A stretch of 64,000 bases of DNA from an uncultured Lachnospiraceae bacterium (GCA_902489645.1 CABUAW010000002.1:40267-104266); one strand, 5' to 3'; positions 53,614-63,841 are shown, counted from the stretch's first letter. Numbers and translations are program-made. Notes: generated by a model not told the origin, from the letters alone.

Positions 53614-53633
53614 TAAATCTCCTTTTATTTTCT

Positions 53634-54401
53634 TTATTTATAGTAAGATAAACTCGGCCATTCGTCAATAGTCATCATCTTCTGTTCCGGAAGAACTTTA
53701 AAGCACATTTTTTTATGACTTACAGGATGTTCAAAGACCAAACGGCAGGAAAAAAGACATAATTCCGGAGTTCCGGATGCTATGCCTTCTTTTTCGTTCC
53801 AGTTTTTTGTATGCTGCGGATTGTATTTCATATCTCCATAAATTCCGGCGCCGGCCTGGGCCGTCTGAACCCGAATCTGATGATGGCGGCCCGTCTGAAG
53901 ACGGATTTCAACCAGGGATAACCCCCGCTTTGCTTCCAATTCCCGGTAGGACAAGCTTGCTTTTTTGCCGCCCGCTGCTACGACAGAGGACGTATTCGTC
54001 CTTCCGTCTTTCTGTAAAAAATTCGTCAACGTACCCGTCGATTTCGGCAACCGCCCCGTCAGCAGGGCCAAATAGGTCTTTTCTGTCTGATGCGACGAAA
54101 ACTGGCGGCTCAGCTCCCCGGCCGCCCTTTGCGTCTTCGCATAGACCATGACGCCGCCGACCGGCCGGTCCAGCCGATGGACAACGCCGATATATGGCGC
54201 CCCCGGCCGGCTTTTTGGAGTGGCAAAACCTTTCTTCGCCGTCTTATCTGGCCTTTGACTTCGTTCCTTTGCCGCCAGATAATTTTTAAGCCAGCTCGCC
54301 AAATCCATCGCCGAAGAACGCTCCGGCTGGGACGCCATCCCCGGCGGTTTCACGCAGACGATAATCTGTTCATCTTCATATAAAATCTTTACGTCTATCA
54401 T
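53634..54401 (-). CDS. RluA-family rRNA/tRNA pseudouridine synthase
   Basis: 255-aa pseudouridine synthase. The catalytic Asp lies in [19 protein letters not shown] (near 75), with [20 protein letters not shown] [20 protein letters not shown] and [10 protein letters not shown] further on. No S4 domain is seen. The N-terminal linker ([15 protein letters not shown]) is basic. It begins in an ATGA overlap with the response regulator stop. Target RNA position unknown. Confidence 0.9.
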   Translation of the reverse strand: MIDVKILYEDEQIIVCVKPPGMASQPERSSAMDLASWLKNYLAAKERSQRPDKTAKKGFATPKSRPGAPYIGVVHRLDRPVGGVMVYAKTQRAAGELSRQFSSHQTEKTYLALLTGRLPKSTGTLTNFLQKDGRTNTSSVVAAGGKKASLSYRELEAKRGLSLVEIRLQTGRHHQIRVQTAQAGAGIYGDMKYNPQHTKNWNEKEGIASGTPELCLFSCRLVFEHPVSHKKMCFKVLPEQKMMTIDEWPSLSYYK

Positions 54402-55087
54402 ACTTTAAACCGGTATCCTACGCCCCAGATAGTTTCAATATACTGGGGTTTGGACGTATTAAATTCGATTTTTTCCCGAATCTTTTTAATATGGACCGTC
54501 ACCGTGGCAATATCGCCCAGCGACTCCATATCCCAAATCTTATTAAACAGCTCTTCTTTCTTAAATACATGATTCGGATTTTCCGCAAGAAATGTGAGTA
54601 AATCAAACTCCTTCGTCGTGAACGCCTTTTCCTCGCCGTTCACATAAACCCGGCGGGCCGTTTTGTCAATTTTCAAGCCGCGGATTTCAATGACTTCATT
54701 GGATTTTACCGCGCTTCCGATTAACCGCTCATACCGGGCCAGATGGGCTTTTACACGGGCCACCAGCTCACTCGGGCTGAAGGGTTTTGTGATGTAATCA
54801 TCCGCCCCCATGCCAAGTCCACGGATTTTATCAATATCCTCTTTTTTTGCGGACACCATCAGTACTGGAATATTTTTCTGCTCCCGAATCCGGCGGCAGA
54901 TTTCAAAGCCATCGATTCCGGGAAGCATCAGGTCCAGAATAATCAAATCAAAATCATTTTTCAGCGCTTTATCAAGGCCCGTGTCTCCGCTGTGTTCCAT
55001 ATCCACTTCAAAGCCGCTCAACTCCAGATAATCTTTTTCCAGCTCGGCAATGCTCACTTCGTCCTCAATAATCAGTATTTTACTCAT
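54398..55087 (-). CDS. OmpR/PhoB-family response regulator
   Basis: 229-aa regulator. Receiver: IIEDEVSI acidic pair, phospho-acceptor Asp in LIILDLMLPGIDG (near 51), Lys in ITKPFSPSEL. DNA-binding domain about 130-228 with FTTKEFDLLTFLAENP and VTVHIKKIREKIEFNT. Begins inside the kinase gene (8-bp overlap) and overlaps the RluA start by four bases. Partner of the HAMP kinase upstream. Confidence 0.92.
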   Translation of the reverse strand: MSKILIIEDEVSIAELEKDYLELSGFEVDMEHSGDTGLDKALKNDFDLIILDLMLPGIDGFEICRRIREQKNIPVLMVSAKKEDIDKIRGLGMGADDYITKPFSPSELVARVKAHLARYERLIGSAVKSNEVIEIRGLKIDKTARRVYVNGEEKAFTTKEFDLLTFLAENPNHVFKKEELFNKIWDMESLGDIATVTVHIKKIREKIEFNTSKPQYIETIWGVGYRFKV

Positions 55088-56558
55088 AGGTTACACTCTC
55101 CTTGTACTTTCTCAAAACGAAGCTCATCGTTGTCCCTTCGCCTTCCACACTGTTCGCCCAGATTTTACCGCCATGCTCTTCGATGATTTTCTTTGCAATG
55201 GAAAGTCCCAGACCGCTTCCGCCCTTTGAAGAATTTCTGGAAGCGTCCGTGCGGTAACACCGTTCAAAAATATGCGGTAATTCTTTTTTCGCAATCCCCT
55301 TGCCGTTATCCTGAATCTCTATCTGAACGAATTCCGGCTCGTCTTTAATAAATATCCCTATATGTCCCGGGCGGTCGGATTCCATGTATTTGACCGAATT
55401 GCCGATAATATTGTTGATAACCCGTTTTAATTGCTCCGGGTCCGCAATAATAATCGTATCCTCCGGTACATGATTGTAATAAGCCAGTGTAATCCCCCGC
55501 GATTCCAAATCCAGTGAAATTTCATCGACACAATCTTCAAAATAATCTTTTAAATTTAATTTTGCAAAGGAATAATTTAATGAATTACTGTCCAGTTTGG
55601 AATAAAGGAAAAGTTCGTCGATTAATTTATCCATGTCTGTGGCTTTATTATAAATCGTCCGAATGTATTTGTCCATTTTTTCCGGCGTATCGGCCACGCC
55701 GTCCCGGATACCTTCCACATACCCTTTGATGGCCGTAATCGGCGTCTTTAAATCGTGGGAAATATTGCTGATTAATTCCTTATTGTCCTTTTCGTACTGC
55801 ATACTTAATTCGAGCTGGTCTTTCAGCTTAATACGCATCTCCTCGAAGGCCGTACACAATTCTCCGATTTCATCTTCCGTATCCGTAACCACGTTAAAAT
55901 CCAGATTTCCTTCTTTGATATTGGCCGCCGCCCGTTTCAATTTTTCCAGCGGCTGAACAATGCTCTGGTACAGCCAGATAAATGCCAGCGCCCCAACCAA
56001 AAGCAAAATAATCACTCCGCTGACCAGGCTTCTGAAAATGGTTTTTTCAACCTGCTTTACAACGGAAAGCACCGGCGTAATAATCTGAATGGTTCCCTTG
56101 CTCCCATCATTAAAATAAAAAGTAAGCTGTTTCAAATAAAAGGGTTCATCCCCGACGATATATCCGCCGTCGGTCTCCTGGATTTCCAGATTTTCCACAA
56201 TATCTGCGGCGATTTCATCCTGACCGGAATAGTAAGTAACGCCATCCCGGCGCATGACCAGGAAGGATAAATACTCGGAAAGACGCTCGTCCACCTCGTC
56301 CAGATACGCCGTATCCCAAAATTGTTCCGGATTCTGTTCTGCGGTGGCCTGAAGCTCTTCCACAATACTGGAGGACATTTTTCCAAGCACTGCGAAAGGA
56401 TTGACAAGCACTTCCATACCGGCATTTTCCATATCATATTTCTGGCGCAGTGTCTTTAATTCAATCCGTCCCATTCCCCAGAAAGTAATTACCATCAATA
56501 ATATGGGAATGATAAAAACCATCCCATATGTAATTTTCATTCGAGTGGCTAACCGCAT
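55080..56558 (-). CDS. Sensor histidine kinase with HAMP domain
   Basis: 492-aa membrane kinase. Segments at about 10-28 and 175-195 flank an extracytoplasmic domain with a double Cache-like look. HAMP follows (QSIVQPLEKLKRAAANIKEG), then the H-box LISNISHDLKTPITAIKGYV (phospho-His near 269), NIIGNSVKYM (N), IQDNGKGIA (G1), FERCYRTDASRNSS (F) and GGSGLGLSIAKKIIEEHGG (G2). GGGGG precedes ATG 56558, 20 bp after metK with no terminator between, so the SAM riboswitch may affect it. Confidence 0.9.
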   Translation of the reverse strand: MRLATRMKITYGMVFIIPILLMVITFWGMGRIELKTLRQKYDMENAGMEVLVNPFAVLGKMSSSIVEELQATAEQNPEQFWDTAYLDEVDERLSEYLSFLVMRRDGVTYYSGQDEIAADIVENLEIQETDGGYIVGDEPFYLKQLTFYFNDGSKGTIQIITPVLSVVKQVEKTIFRSLVSGVIILLLVGALAFIWLYQSIVQPLEKLKRAAANIKEGNLDFNVVTDTEDEIGELCTAFEEMRIKLKDQLELSMQYEKDNKELISNISHDLKTPITAIKGYVEGIRDGVADTPEKMDKYIRTIYNKATDMDKLIDELFLYSKLDSNSLNYSFAKLNLKDYFEDCVDEISLDLESRGITLAYYNHVPEDTIIIADPEQLKRVINNIIGNSVKYMESDRPGHIGIFIKDEPEFVQIEIQDNGKGIAKKELPHIFERCYRTDASRNSSKGGSGLGLSIAKKIIEEHGGKIWANSVEGEGTTMSFVLRKYKESVTYE

Positions 56559-56578
56559 AGAGAACCCCCTTTTTTAAT

Positions 56579-57766
56579 TTATAAGTATTTTTTCAGAATC
56601 TCCGCTTTGTCGGTCTTTTCCCATGGCAAATCCAGGTCATTCCGTCCAAAGTGGCCATAGGCCGCCGTCTGTTTATAAATTGGCCGGCGCAGGTCGAGCA
56701 TTTTAATAATTCCCGCCGGACGCAGGTCGAAGTTTTCACGGATAATGTCCACAAGCTTTGTCTCCGAAATTTTACCTGTACCATAGGTGTCTACCATAAT
56801 AGAGGTCGGCTGGGCCACGCCGATGGCATAGGAAAGCTGAATTTCACATTTTTCCGCCAATCCGGCCGCCACAATATTTTTGGCTACATAGCGGGCGGCA
56901 TAGGCTGCGGAGCGGTCAACTTTTGTGCAGTCCTTGCCGGAGAAAGCGCCGCCGCCGTGACGTGCATAACCGCCATAGGTGTCTACAATAATCTTACGTC
57001 CCGTCAATCCGCTGTCGCCGTGAGGGCCGCCGATGACGAAACGTCCGGTCGGATTGATATAGAACCGTGTATTTTCATCCACCATCTCTGCCGGAAGTAC
57101 GGCGTCAAACACATATTTACGGATGTCCGCATGAATCTGTTCCTGAGTTACCTCCGGGTCATGCTGGGTCGAAAGGACCACCGCATCCAGGCGGGATGGT
57201 TTTCCGTTTTCATCATATTCCACAGTTACCTGGGTTTTGCCGTCCGGCCGCAGATAGGTCAGCGTGCCATTTTTACGCACCTCTGTCAGACGTCTGGCCA
57301 GCTTATGAGCCAATGCAATTGGATACGGCATGTATTCTTCGGTTTCGTTTGTTGCATAACCGAACATCATTCCCTGGTCGCCGGCGCCGATGGCCTCGAT
57401 TTCATCATCGGACATATTATTTTCTCTGGCTTCAAGCGCTTTATCCACGCCCATGGCAATATCCGGAGACTGCTTATCCAAAGTAATCATAACCGCACAG
57501 GTCTCCGCATCAAAACCATACTTGCCCCGGTTATAACCGATTTCATTCACGGTATCCCGTACAATCTGGGCAATGTCCACATTGGCTTTGGAAGTAATCT
57601 CTCCCATAACCATAACCAGGCCTGTCGTTGCACATGTCTCACAAGCCACCCGGCTCATCGGGTCCTGCGCAACCATCGCGTCCAAAATAGCATCTGAAAC
57701 CGCATCGCAAATCTTATCCGGATGTCCCTCGGTCACAGATTCTGATGTAAATAAAAGTTTTTCCAT
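56579..57766 (-). CDS. metK: S-adenosylmethionine synthetase
   Basis: 395-aa enzyme making SAM from methionine and ATP. Marks: [20 protein letters not shown], the gate loop [40 protein letters not shown] [20 protein letters not shown], and [20 protein letters not shown]. Length is standard. GAAAGGGGTATAAAAC precedes ATG 57766. Controlled by the SAM-I riboswitch upstream. Confidence 0.96.
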   Translation of the reverse strand: MEKLLFTSESVTEGHPDKICDAVSDAILDAMVAQDPMSRVACETCATTGLVMVMGEITSKANVDIAQIVRDTVNEIGYNRGKYGFDAETCAVMITLDKQSPDIAMGVDKALEARENNMSDDEIEAIGAGDQGMMFGYATNETEEYMPYPIALAHKLARRLTEVRKNGTLTYLRPDGKTQVTVEYDENGKPSRLDAVVLSTQHDPEVTQEQIHADIRKYVFDAVLPAEMVDENTRFYINPTGRFVIGGPHGDSGLTGRKIIVDTYGGYARHGGGAFSGKDCTKVDRSAAYAARYVAKNIVAAGLAEKCEIQLSYAIGVAQPTSIMVDTYGTGKISETKLVDIIRENFDLRPAGIIKMLDLRRPIYKQTAAYGHFGRNDLDLPWEKTDKAEILKKYL

Positions 57767-57810
57767 GTTTTATACCCCTTTCTTAAAGTCAATATATAAG
57801 TCAAAAAGAA

Positions 57811-57835
57811 AAGTCCGCAAAAAGCGGACTTGATT
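57811..57835 (-). terminator. Riboswitch-linked terminator before metK
   Basis: Minus-strand AAGTCCGC-TTTTT-GCGGACTT followed by TTCTTTTT. Expected to form when SAM binds the aptamer. Confidence 0.88.
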
Positions 57836-57848
57836 CTCAATATCAAAT

Positions 57849-57950
57849 CCTCTTATTGTTCGAGTTTACTCGCTCCGGCAGGCACCTTCCACTCATCGGG
57901 GTTGCCACAATATCATCGCTCCTTAGGCTCCATTGTTCTGAATAAGAGAG
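57849..57950 (-). promoter_or_regulatory. SAM-I riboswitch (S-box)
   Basis: Minus-strand RNA: P1 arms CTCTTATT / AATAAGAG enclose the P2 stem ACAAT / ATTGT with kink-turn-like GGAGC and GATGA, then the conserved GGCAACC, GGAAGGTGCC, and the P4 stem GCGAG-TAAA-CTCG. The order matches the S-box aptamer. A terminator follows, then metK. Confidence 0.9.
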
Positions 57951-57981
57951 ATTGTTTCGTGTTTAGTTGTTTTCCGGCCAA

Positions 57982-59274
57982 TCAGCCGACTTTTAATTTA
58001 AATTTCTGAAGGTCCTTTTCATTGTCAACCTTCTCAATACAAGCGCCAAGACTGCGAAGTTTCCCCTCAAAGTCCTCATAACCACGCCGGATATATCCGA
58101 TGGAATCCACCGTTGAAATACCGTCAGCCGCCAGCGCCGCCAGCACTAAAGCCGCTCCGGCCCGTAAATCCGGCGCGCTCATATGTGCGCCCTTATAACT
58201 CGGAACACCGATAATAATTGCGGCGTTTCCTTCAACCTTTATGCGCGCTCCCATACGCGCCAGCTCATCCACATACCGGAAACGATTCTCAAAAATGCTC
58301 TCGGTGATGACGCTGGTACCGTCCGCCAGAGCCAGCGCAATCGCTGCCTGCGGCTGCATATCCGTCGGGAATCCCGGATACGGCAATGTTTTTATATTTG
58401 TCGGCTGAAGCCGCTTGGAGGCAACGACACGTACTGCGTCGTCCAATTCCTCGATTTCAGCTCCCATTTCGAGAAGTTTTGCCGATATGGATTCCAAATG
58501 CTTTGGAATCACATGTTTTACGGTCACATCGCCCTGTGTCGCCACTGCGGCGCACATGAATGTTCCCGCCTCAATCTGGTCCGGAATAATCGTATACTCC
58601 GTTCCGTGAAGCTTCTGAACGCCCTGTATACGGATAACATCCGTTCCGGCGCCTTTGATATCCGCACCCATAGAATTCAGGAAGTTTGCCACATCAACAA
58701 TATGCGGTTCCTTTGCCGAGTTCTCAAGAATTGTACGGCCTTCGGCCATGGCGGCCGCCATCATAATATTAATCGTCGCACCGACGCTGACCACATCCAG
58801 ATAAATGTGACGCGCTTTCAGATGTTCCGCCTTCGCCATAATCATACTGTTGTTAATTTCCACTCTGGCCCCAAGCGCCCGAAATCCTTTAATATGCTGG
58901 TCTATCGGACGGCTTCCGATATTACATCCGCCCGGCAGTGCAACTTCTGCCTCTTTATATTTTCCGAGAAGGGCTCCCAGCAAATAGTAAGAAGCTCTAA
59001 TCTTACGTATAAATCCATCGTCAATACAGTAACTGTGAATATTTTTACCGTTAATCTTTACGGCGTTTCTATGAACCCTGACCACATCTGCGCCGATGGA
59101 CGCTATCGCCTGCAATAATACATTAATATCGCTCACATCCGGCAGATTGTCAATATAAACATCTTCATCACACATAATGGCCGCCGCAAGAATACCCAAA
59201 GCCGCATTCTTCGCTCCACCAATTGTCACTTCACCGACCAATGGATTTCCGCCTTTTATAACATATTGTTCCAT
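57982..59274 (-). CDS. murA: UDP-N-acetylglucosamine 1-carboxyvinyltransferase
   Basis: 430-aa enzyme for the first committed step of peptidoglycan synthesis. Marks: GGNPLVGEVTIGGAKNAALG near the start, RASYYLLGALLGKY, LPGGCNIGSRPIDQHIKGF (holding the PEP-binding/fosfomycin-type Cys), PDQIEAGTFMCAAV and YPGFPTDMQPQAAIALAL. The frame extends to 59289, but GAGGTGTACC precedes ATG 59274. A single gene between the yfhO-like gene and the metK riboswitch. Confidence 0.95.
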   Translation of the reverse strand: MEQYVIKGGNPLVGEVTIGGAKNAALGILAAAIMCDEDVYIDNLPDVSDINVLLQAIASIGADVVRVHRNAVKINGKNIHSYCIDDGFIRKIRASYYLLGALLGKYKEAEVALPGGCNIGSRPIDQHIKGFRALGARVEINNSMIMAKAEHLKARHIYLDVVSVGATINIMMAAAMAEGRTILENSAKEPHIVDVANFLNSMGADIKGAGTDVIRIQGVQKLHGTEYTIIPDQIEAGTFMCAAVATQGDVTVKHVIPKHLESISAKLLEMGAEIEELDDAVRVVASKRLQPTNIKTLPYPGFPTDMQPQAAIALALADGTSVITESIFENRFRYVDELARMGARIKVEGNAAIIIGVPSYKGAHMSAPDLRAGAALVLAALAADGISTVDSIGYIRRGYEDFEGKLRSLGACIEKVDNEKDLQKFKLKVG

Positions 59275-59387
59275 GGTACACCTCAACAAACTTTCTGCTA
59301 TAGTCTTAATTATTATAGCATACTCCGAGAATTTGTAAATTGAATTTTATAATTTCGTAAAAATTCCATTCATTTTTTACAAGAAAG

Positions 59388-61955
59388 TTAATGTTTTTTG
59401 AGCCTTTTTTCCAGAAACCAGGTCTCGATGAACAAAATTACCGAAATACAGGTAAGCAGCAGTCCCATACGGAATCCCTGCGGACAATAGCTCATTTCTA
59501 TCTTATGTTCCCCGTTTGACAGAGAAATACCAATAAAAGCATCGGCAATTTTTTCCGGTTTGACCGTTTCACCATCCACACGGACCGTCCATCCCTCATC
59601 GTAAGGAATCGAAGTGAACATCATTCCGTCCTCACAGGCCGTAATTGTTCCCGACAATCTGGTGGATGAAACCGTATCCAGCGTCCACCGCTGCTGCTTC
59701 AGCAGGTCAACCACCTGATAAAAGGCATCCATGGAATGTTCGGCCGCAATCAGCTTAATGCTTCCGTCGTCATAGGCGTCGTCCAGATAAAAATTCAGTA
59801 TGACCGTTTCTCCGGCCGCCACCGTTCCCACCTGGAAAATGTGTCCGTCTTCATCCGAATAGGTTTCCGTCCCCGTATTATGGATAACCTCCACCTTCGT
59901 ACAATGGGACGCCTTAAAATAAACATAGAGGTCCTGATTTTTTTCTGATGTATAAGTATACGTGACCTTGCCCTCTTCGCCGGAGGTTGCCGTATAAGAC
60001 CAGTCGGCCCAACTGTCGGTGGTCAGCTCGCAGCCTTCGGCTGTCGGCTCCGGAAAGCCAAAATAATTAAAGGGCCGTATTTCCATATCCGTTGCGGACA
60101 ATACCAGTTGATTCGTCACTTCAAAGGGATTCGTCTTTTCATAATCCCAGTCCAGAATACTGTCCGATACCATAAAGCCAAGGCCCAGAGCGCAGTAATT
60201 CCGGTAAAGATTTCGCTCTTCGGTTTCGTCAATCCATTCAAAGGTTCGAATAGCATCCTCTTTATGTTTACTGACTAAATATTGAATATTCAGAAAAGCA
60301 TCCGACTCCGGTGTAGCTCCCTGATAGCTGTACTTGTTTGTCACCGCATAAAAGCCCAGACGTTTGGCCAGATGGTCCACCCCGGCGTTGGCCGTCGAGG
60401 AAAAGAGGGACATTCCCGGCAGATGATGCCAGGTCACATCATCCCGTCCCCGGCGTTCCTCCAGCTCCATCCGGTAAAAATCGCCCTGCGCCATCGCATC
60501 CGCCGCACTTTTCAATGTACGGACCGCTTTCTGGTCACTGTAATAGTCTTTCCGGTTGACCGTCCCGTTCATACAAAGACCAAAGACGCCGTAACCGCAG
60601 GCTTCGACCAGCATTACCGCCAGAAGTCCGATTTCCAGGACTTTCCATGGTTTCACCAAATGATGCAGAACGGCCAGCCATACGCTATACACCAGCAGCA
60701 AAACAATATTTATCACCCAGGTGTAGGTTTCCAGCTCCGCTTTTCCACTCCACCAGCTATATCCGAGGAACGCAAGCCATCCCAGCCCGGAAACGACGGA
60801 CGTCCACTTTGGGCAATCCTTTCTGTGGCTGTAGCCTTCATAGCCCATCGTCAAAAGCATAAAAATATAAATAAAAGAAAACCGTCCCGGAAGCCCGTTT
60901 GGAAAATGAAATCCATGCCAGATATAGGCCAGATAGTTGGTATTCAGGCTGACCAGCAAAAATACGGTCAAAAGCATATTTACAATCTTTTCCCGAAGTC
61001 CTGTTTTTCGATTGAAAATATACATCGGAACAAGCAGCATCATGGCCGCGCCGCAGTAAAGATTAAAATTGCCGTCCAGGCAGGTCGGTTCCACGGCCGT
61101 GAACTGCTGGCATAAAAGTTCAAATACATTATGGTAAAATTTGACCTTTGTGGGGAAGCTGCTTGATGCGGACTGACTGGACATCAGCGCATAAACCGTC
61201 GGCAGGAGCATGACCGCACCGAAGGCGCCCGCCATCAAAGAATATCCGGCAAAACCAAAAATACGCCGTATTTTCCCCTTTACCCCGACGCTCCGCTCAC
61301 AAATAAGCTCCGCCAGCAAATACAGGCATGAAAAAATACAAATCATAATGGCTATATAATAATTTGTAAAAATGCACAACGCCAGAGAGACGCCATACAG
61401 CCAGCCCCGGCCTTCATAAATCAGCCGGTGAATTCCCAGCATAACCATCGGAAACAAAATAATGCAGTCCAGCCACATAATGTTCCAGGCGTAACCAATC
61501 ACAAAGCTGCTCAGGGCATAGCAGCATCCAAATACGGTTATGGAAAAACCATAATGATTATACCGCTTCCGTATAAAGCAGGCGAAACTTAAACCGGCCA
61601 GACCGATTTTTATAAAGTAAATCAATGAAAAACATTCCATCACCAGACTTCCCGGGAATACCAACAGCAAAAGGTTTAACGGGCTCGCCAGATAATAAGC
61701 GATAACCGCCCAGAAATTCATCCCGAGACCGCCGTTCCAGCTATAGAACAGGCTGTCAAAATGACGCCATTTATACTGCAGCTCGGAAAAGAAAGGAACG
61801 TATTGATGATAAGAATCAATAATCGTAATTCCACGGTCGCCAAAAGGCCACATACCCTGGCAGATAAAGGCCGTTATGGCAGCCACAAAGGGCAGAACAA
61901 AGGCTAAAATGTACCAGATATTCTCGGATATCCAATGTTTTATTCGCACTTTCAT
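59388..61955 (-). CDS. YfhO-family multi-pass membrane protein
   Basis: 855-aa membrane protein with about 12-14 segments in the first two thirds, then an extracytoplasmic beta-rich part (about 640-800) and a final C-terminal segment. Conserved YfhO features are the N-terminal DSYHQYVPFFSELQYKWR loop, NGGLGMNFWAVIAYYLASPL, and YDEGWTVRVDGETVKPEKI with FIGISLSNGEHKIEMSY. Bacillus YfhO-type proteins are linked to lipoteichoic acid glycosylation; the exact role here is unknown. ATG 61955 overlaps the aroK stop by four bases. Confidence 0.88.
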   Translation of the reverse strand: MKVRIKHWISENIWYILAFVLPFVAAITAFICQGMWPFGDRGITIIDSYHQYVPFFSELQYKWRHFDSLFYSWNGGLGMNFWAVIAYYLASPLNLLLLVFPGSLVMECFSLIYFIKIGLAGLSFACFIRKRYNHYGFSITVFGCCYALSSFVIGYAWNIMWLDCIILFPMVMLGIHRLIYEGRGWLYGVSLALCIFTNYYIAIMICIFSCLYLLAELICERSVGVKGKIRRIFGFAGYSLMAGAFGAVMLLPTVYALMSSQSASSSFPTKVKFYHNVFELLCQQFTAVEPTCLDGNFNLYCGAAMMLLVPMYIFNRKTGLREKIVNMLLTVFLLVSLNTNYLAYIWHGFHFPNGLPGRFSFIYIFMLLTMGYEGYSHRKDCPKWTSVVSGLGWLAFLGYSWWSGKAELETYTWVINIVLLLVYSVWLAVLHHLVKPWKVLEIGLLAVMLVEACGYGVFGLCMNGTVNRKDYYSDQKAVRTLKSAADAMAQGDFYRMELEERRGRDDVTWHHLPGMSLFSSTANAGVDHLAKRLGFYAVTNKYSYQGATPESDAFLNIQYLVSKHKEDAIRTFEWIDETEERNLYRNYCALGLGFMVSDSILDWDYEKTNPFEVTNQLVLSATDMEIRPFNYFGFPEPTAEGCELTTDSWADWSYTATSGEEGKVTYTYTSEKNQDLYVYFKASHCTKVEVIHNTGTETYSDEDGHIFQVGTVAAGETVILNFYLDDAYDDGSIKLIAAEHSMDAFYQVVDLLKQQRWTLDTVSSTRLSGTITACEDGMMFTSIPYDEGWTVRVDGETVKPEKIADAFIGISLSNGEHKIEMSYCPQGFRMGLLLTCISVILFIETWFLEKRLKKH

Positions 61956-62470
61956 ATTTCTTTACCACATTGATTTTCAAGCATACGTTCAATAGTTTCA
62001 ACGACTTCCCGTATGCCCTTATCCCGCGCATCGACTGTCATATCGGCATACTTTTCATACAACGGAACCCGTTCATTATACAAATCCAAAAGGGTATTGC
62101 CCTTACGGATGGCAACGCCCCGTTTTAATAAATTTCCAAGCCGTTTTTCCAGCGACTTATAATCCACCTGAATATAGACGACCGTTCCGATGGACTTCAA
62201 ATGCGCCATCGCGCTCTCGCCGTAAATGACGCTGCCTCCCGTGGCAATCACCGAGGCGTGCGCCCGGATTCCGGCATTTACCTGATTCTCAATGTCCAGG
62301 AAACCATCAATACCGGATGCGTCAATAATCTCAAACAGCCGCTTCCCCGTCTGCGACTGAATCAATAAATCCGAATCTATAAAATCATAGCCCAGAGCCT
62401 TTGCAAGTACCACGCCAACCGTACTTTTTCCGGCGCCCGGCATTCCAATCAAAATCACATTGTCTGTCAT
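61952..62470 (-). CDS. aroK: Shikimate kinase
   Basis: 172-aa P-loop kinase making shikimate 3-phosphate for aromatic amino acids. Walker A GMPGAGKST (near 9), DSDLLIQSQTGKRLFEI (substrate DSD), ATGGSVIYGESAM (GGG-like motif reading TGGS) and a lid with RKGNTLLDLYNERVPLYEKY. GAAAGGATGGCATGA precedes ATG 62470. Overlaps the YfhO-like gene by four bases, an unusual pairing. Confidence 0.92.
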   Translation of the reverse strand: MTDNVILIGMPGAGKSTVGVVLAKALGYDFIDSDLLIQSQTGKRLFEIIDASGIDGFLDIENQVNAGIRAHASVIATGGSVIYGESAMAHLKSIGTVVYIQVDYKSLEKRLGNLLKRGVAIRKGNTLLDLYNERVPLYEKYADMTVDARDKGIREVVETIERMLENQCGKEI

Positions 62471-62596
62471 TCATGCCATCCTTTCTATGTAAAATCCACA
62501 GTATCCATCATCACATAGTATATTATTGTACCATTTTATCGCCGGATTAACAACCTCTTTCCCCAAAGGTTCCTTTTATCCGCCTTCAAAAAATGA

Positions 62597-62618
62597 GAAA
62601 GGCGGCCAACGCCGCCTT
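62597..62618 (-). terminator. Intrinsic terminator after the LacI-type gene
   Basis: Eight-bp stem AAGGCGGC-CAAC-GCCGCCTT (62599-62618), with an interrupted T-rich run on the minus-strand side. Confidence 0.75.
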
Positions 62619-62641
62619 GCAAAAAGGATAAAAACAAAAAA

Positions 62642-63718
62642 TTATATATAATAATCACACCAGTGGCTTTCGCTGGCTGGCGTGCAGCTTTCCCGAATCA
62701 TCAGCTTTCCCTCCAGTTCAACGCGGACCGCACCCCGGTGGCCGCCGTGCATACGGTCCAACAGAAGAAACAGCGCAAATTTCCCCATTTCTTCTTTCGG
62801 AAGATGAACCGTCGTCAGCATCGGTTTGGAATACTGGGCATCTTCAATATCGTCACTGGAAATAATGGAAGGCATAAAATAACGGTTTTTATGGTGGGCC
62901 AGACATTTTAACATGCCTATCGCCGTAATGTCATTGGCGCAATAAATCCCCGTCGGACAATCCTTTGATTTCAGCAAATGTTCCATCGCCTCATACCCTT
63001 CTGCCTCATCCTGTTGTGTCCCAAGGACATACTCCGGCGCCAATTCAATATTATGCCTGTGCAGCGCATCAAGGAATCCCAGATAACGGGGTTCATTGCG
63101 GTACTTACCAACATAGGCTATCTTTCGGTGGCCAAGCTGAATCAAATAGTCCACAGCCATGGCAGCGGCCTTCCGCCCGTCACAGACAATCTCGTCCACC
63201 CCATAATTGGCCGAATCCCGGTTTACGGCCACAACGCTTTTATATCTCTGACTCAGTTTTTTTAACGCCTCTTTATTGCATTTTCCGACAATAATAAGCC
63301 CGTCCCGCTTTTCTCCGGTTTCATCACACATTTCCCGGATAATCTTGTCCGGATTTTCCGCCCGGCACCTTTCATCGTCCGAAAACATTGAAAAATACCA
63401 AACCTTTGTCAAACTGCACATATGATTATGGATTTCACTTTCAAGAATATGCAGCAGTTCATTAAAAAACGGGTCTGATTGGGAATTATCCACCCGCGTC
63501 ATCAAAATACTGACATGGTAGACCTTATTCTTTCGCTTCCCAATCCCCTTTTTTAAATTTCTGGCCGCCTCATTCGGGACATAGTTCATTTCGCTGGCCA
63601 GACGCCAGATAGTATCCCGAAGCTCCGGTTTCTGGCATCTGTAATTCGGATTATTTAAAACTCTGGAAACTGTTGAAGGGGATACGCCTGCTCCTTCGGC
63701 AATTTCTTTAATTGACAT
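62642..63718 (-). CDS. LacI/GalR-family transcriptional regulator
   Basis: 358-aa regulator. The helix-turn-helix is at 1-25 (SIKEIAEGAGVSPSTVSRVL) with the hinge near 45-60. The periplasmic-binding-type sensor domain follows, with RDGLIIVGKCNKEALKKL, VDYLIQLGHRKIAYVG, YCANDITAIGMLKCL and a TTVHLPKEEMGKFA end. The MelR-like extra insert near 95-130 is long. AAAGGAGGAGGGATAAA precedes ATG 63718. No sugar genes are adjacent, so the target operon is outside the window or distant. Confidence 0.9.
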   Translation of the reverse strand: MSIKEIAEGAGVSPSTVSRVLNNPNYRCQKPELRDTIWRLASEMNYVPNEAARNLKKGIGKRKNKVYHVSILMTRVDNSQSDPFFNELLHILESEIHNHMCSLTKVWYFSMFSDDERCRAENPDKIIREMCDETGEKRDGLIIVGKCNKEALKKLSQRYKSVVAVNRDSANYGVDEIVCDGRKAAAMAVDYLIQLGHRKIAYVGKYRNEPRYLGFLDALHRHNIELAPEYVLGTQQDEAEGYEAMEHLLKSKDCPTGIYCANDITAIGMLKCLAHHKNRYFMPSIISSDDIEDAQYSKPMLTTVHLPKEEMGKFALFLLLDRMHGGHRGAVRVELEGKLMIRESCTPASESHWCDYYI

Positions 63719-63749
63719 TTTATCCCTCCTCCTTTTCCATTACACAATT

Positions 63750-63791
63750 TAAAAAAGGAGGTTTTAAATCTTTCATCGACTTAAAACCTCC
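63750..63791 (-). terminator. Hairpin with U-tract in the LacI-gene leader
   Basis: Eleven-bp arms GGAGGTTTTAA / TTAAAACCTCC (63757-63767, 63781-63791) followed on the minus strand by TTTTTT. It lies between the candidate promoter and the gene, so it would attenuate it, or terminate a transcript from upstream. Confidence 0.75.
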
Positions 63792-63841
63792 AGCATGTCC
63801 GGTCAGTTTTCCTACTTATTCAATAGATTTTATATGTTTTT

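Noticed and set aside
56651..57697. Plus-strand open frame of 348 codons opposite metK
   Set aside because: metK is unambiguous on the minus strand; the antisense frame shows no family motif and no ribosome site.
58183..59118. Plus-strand open frame of 311 codons opposite murA
   Set aside because: An antisense shadow of murA with Cys/His/Arg-rich content and no domain.
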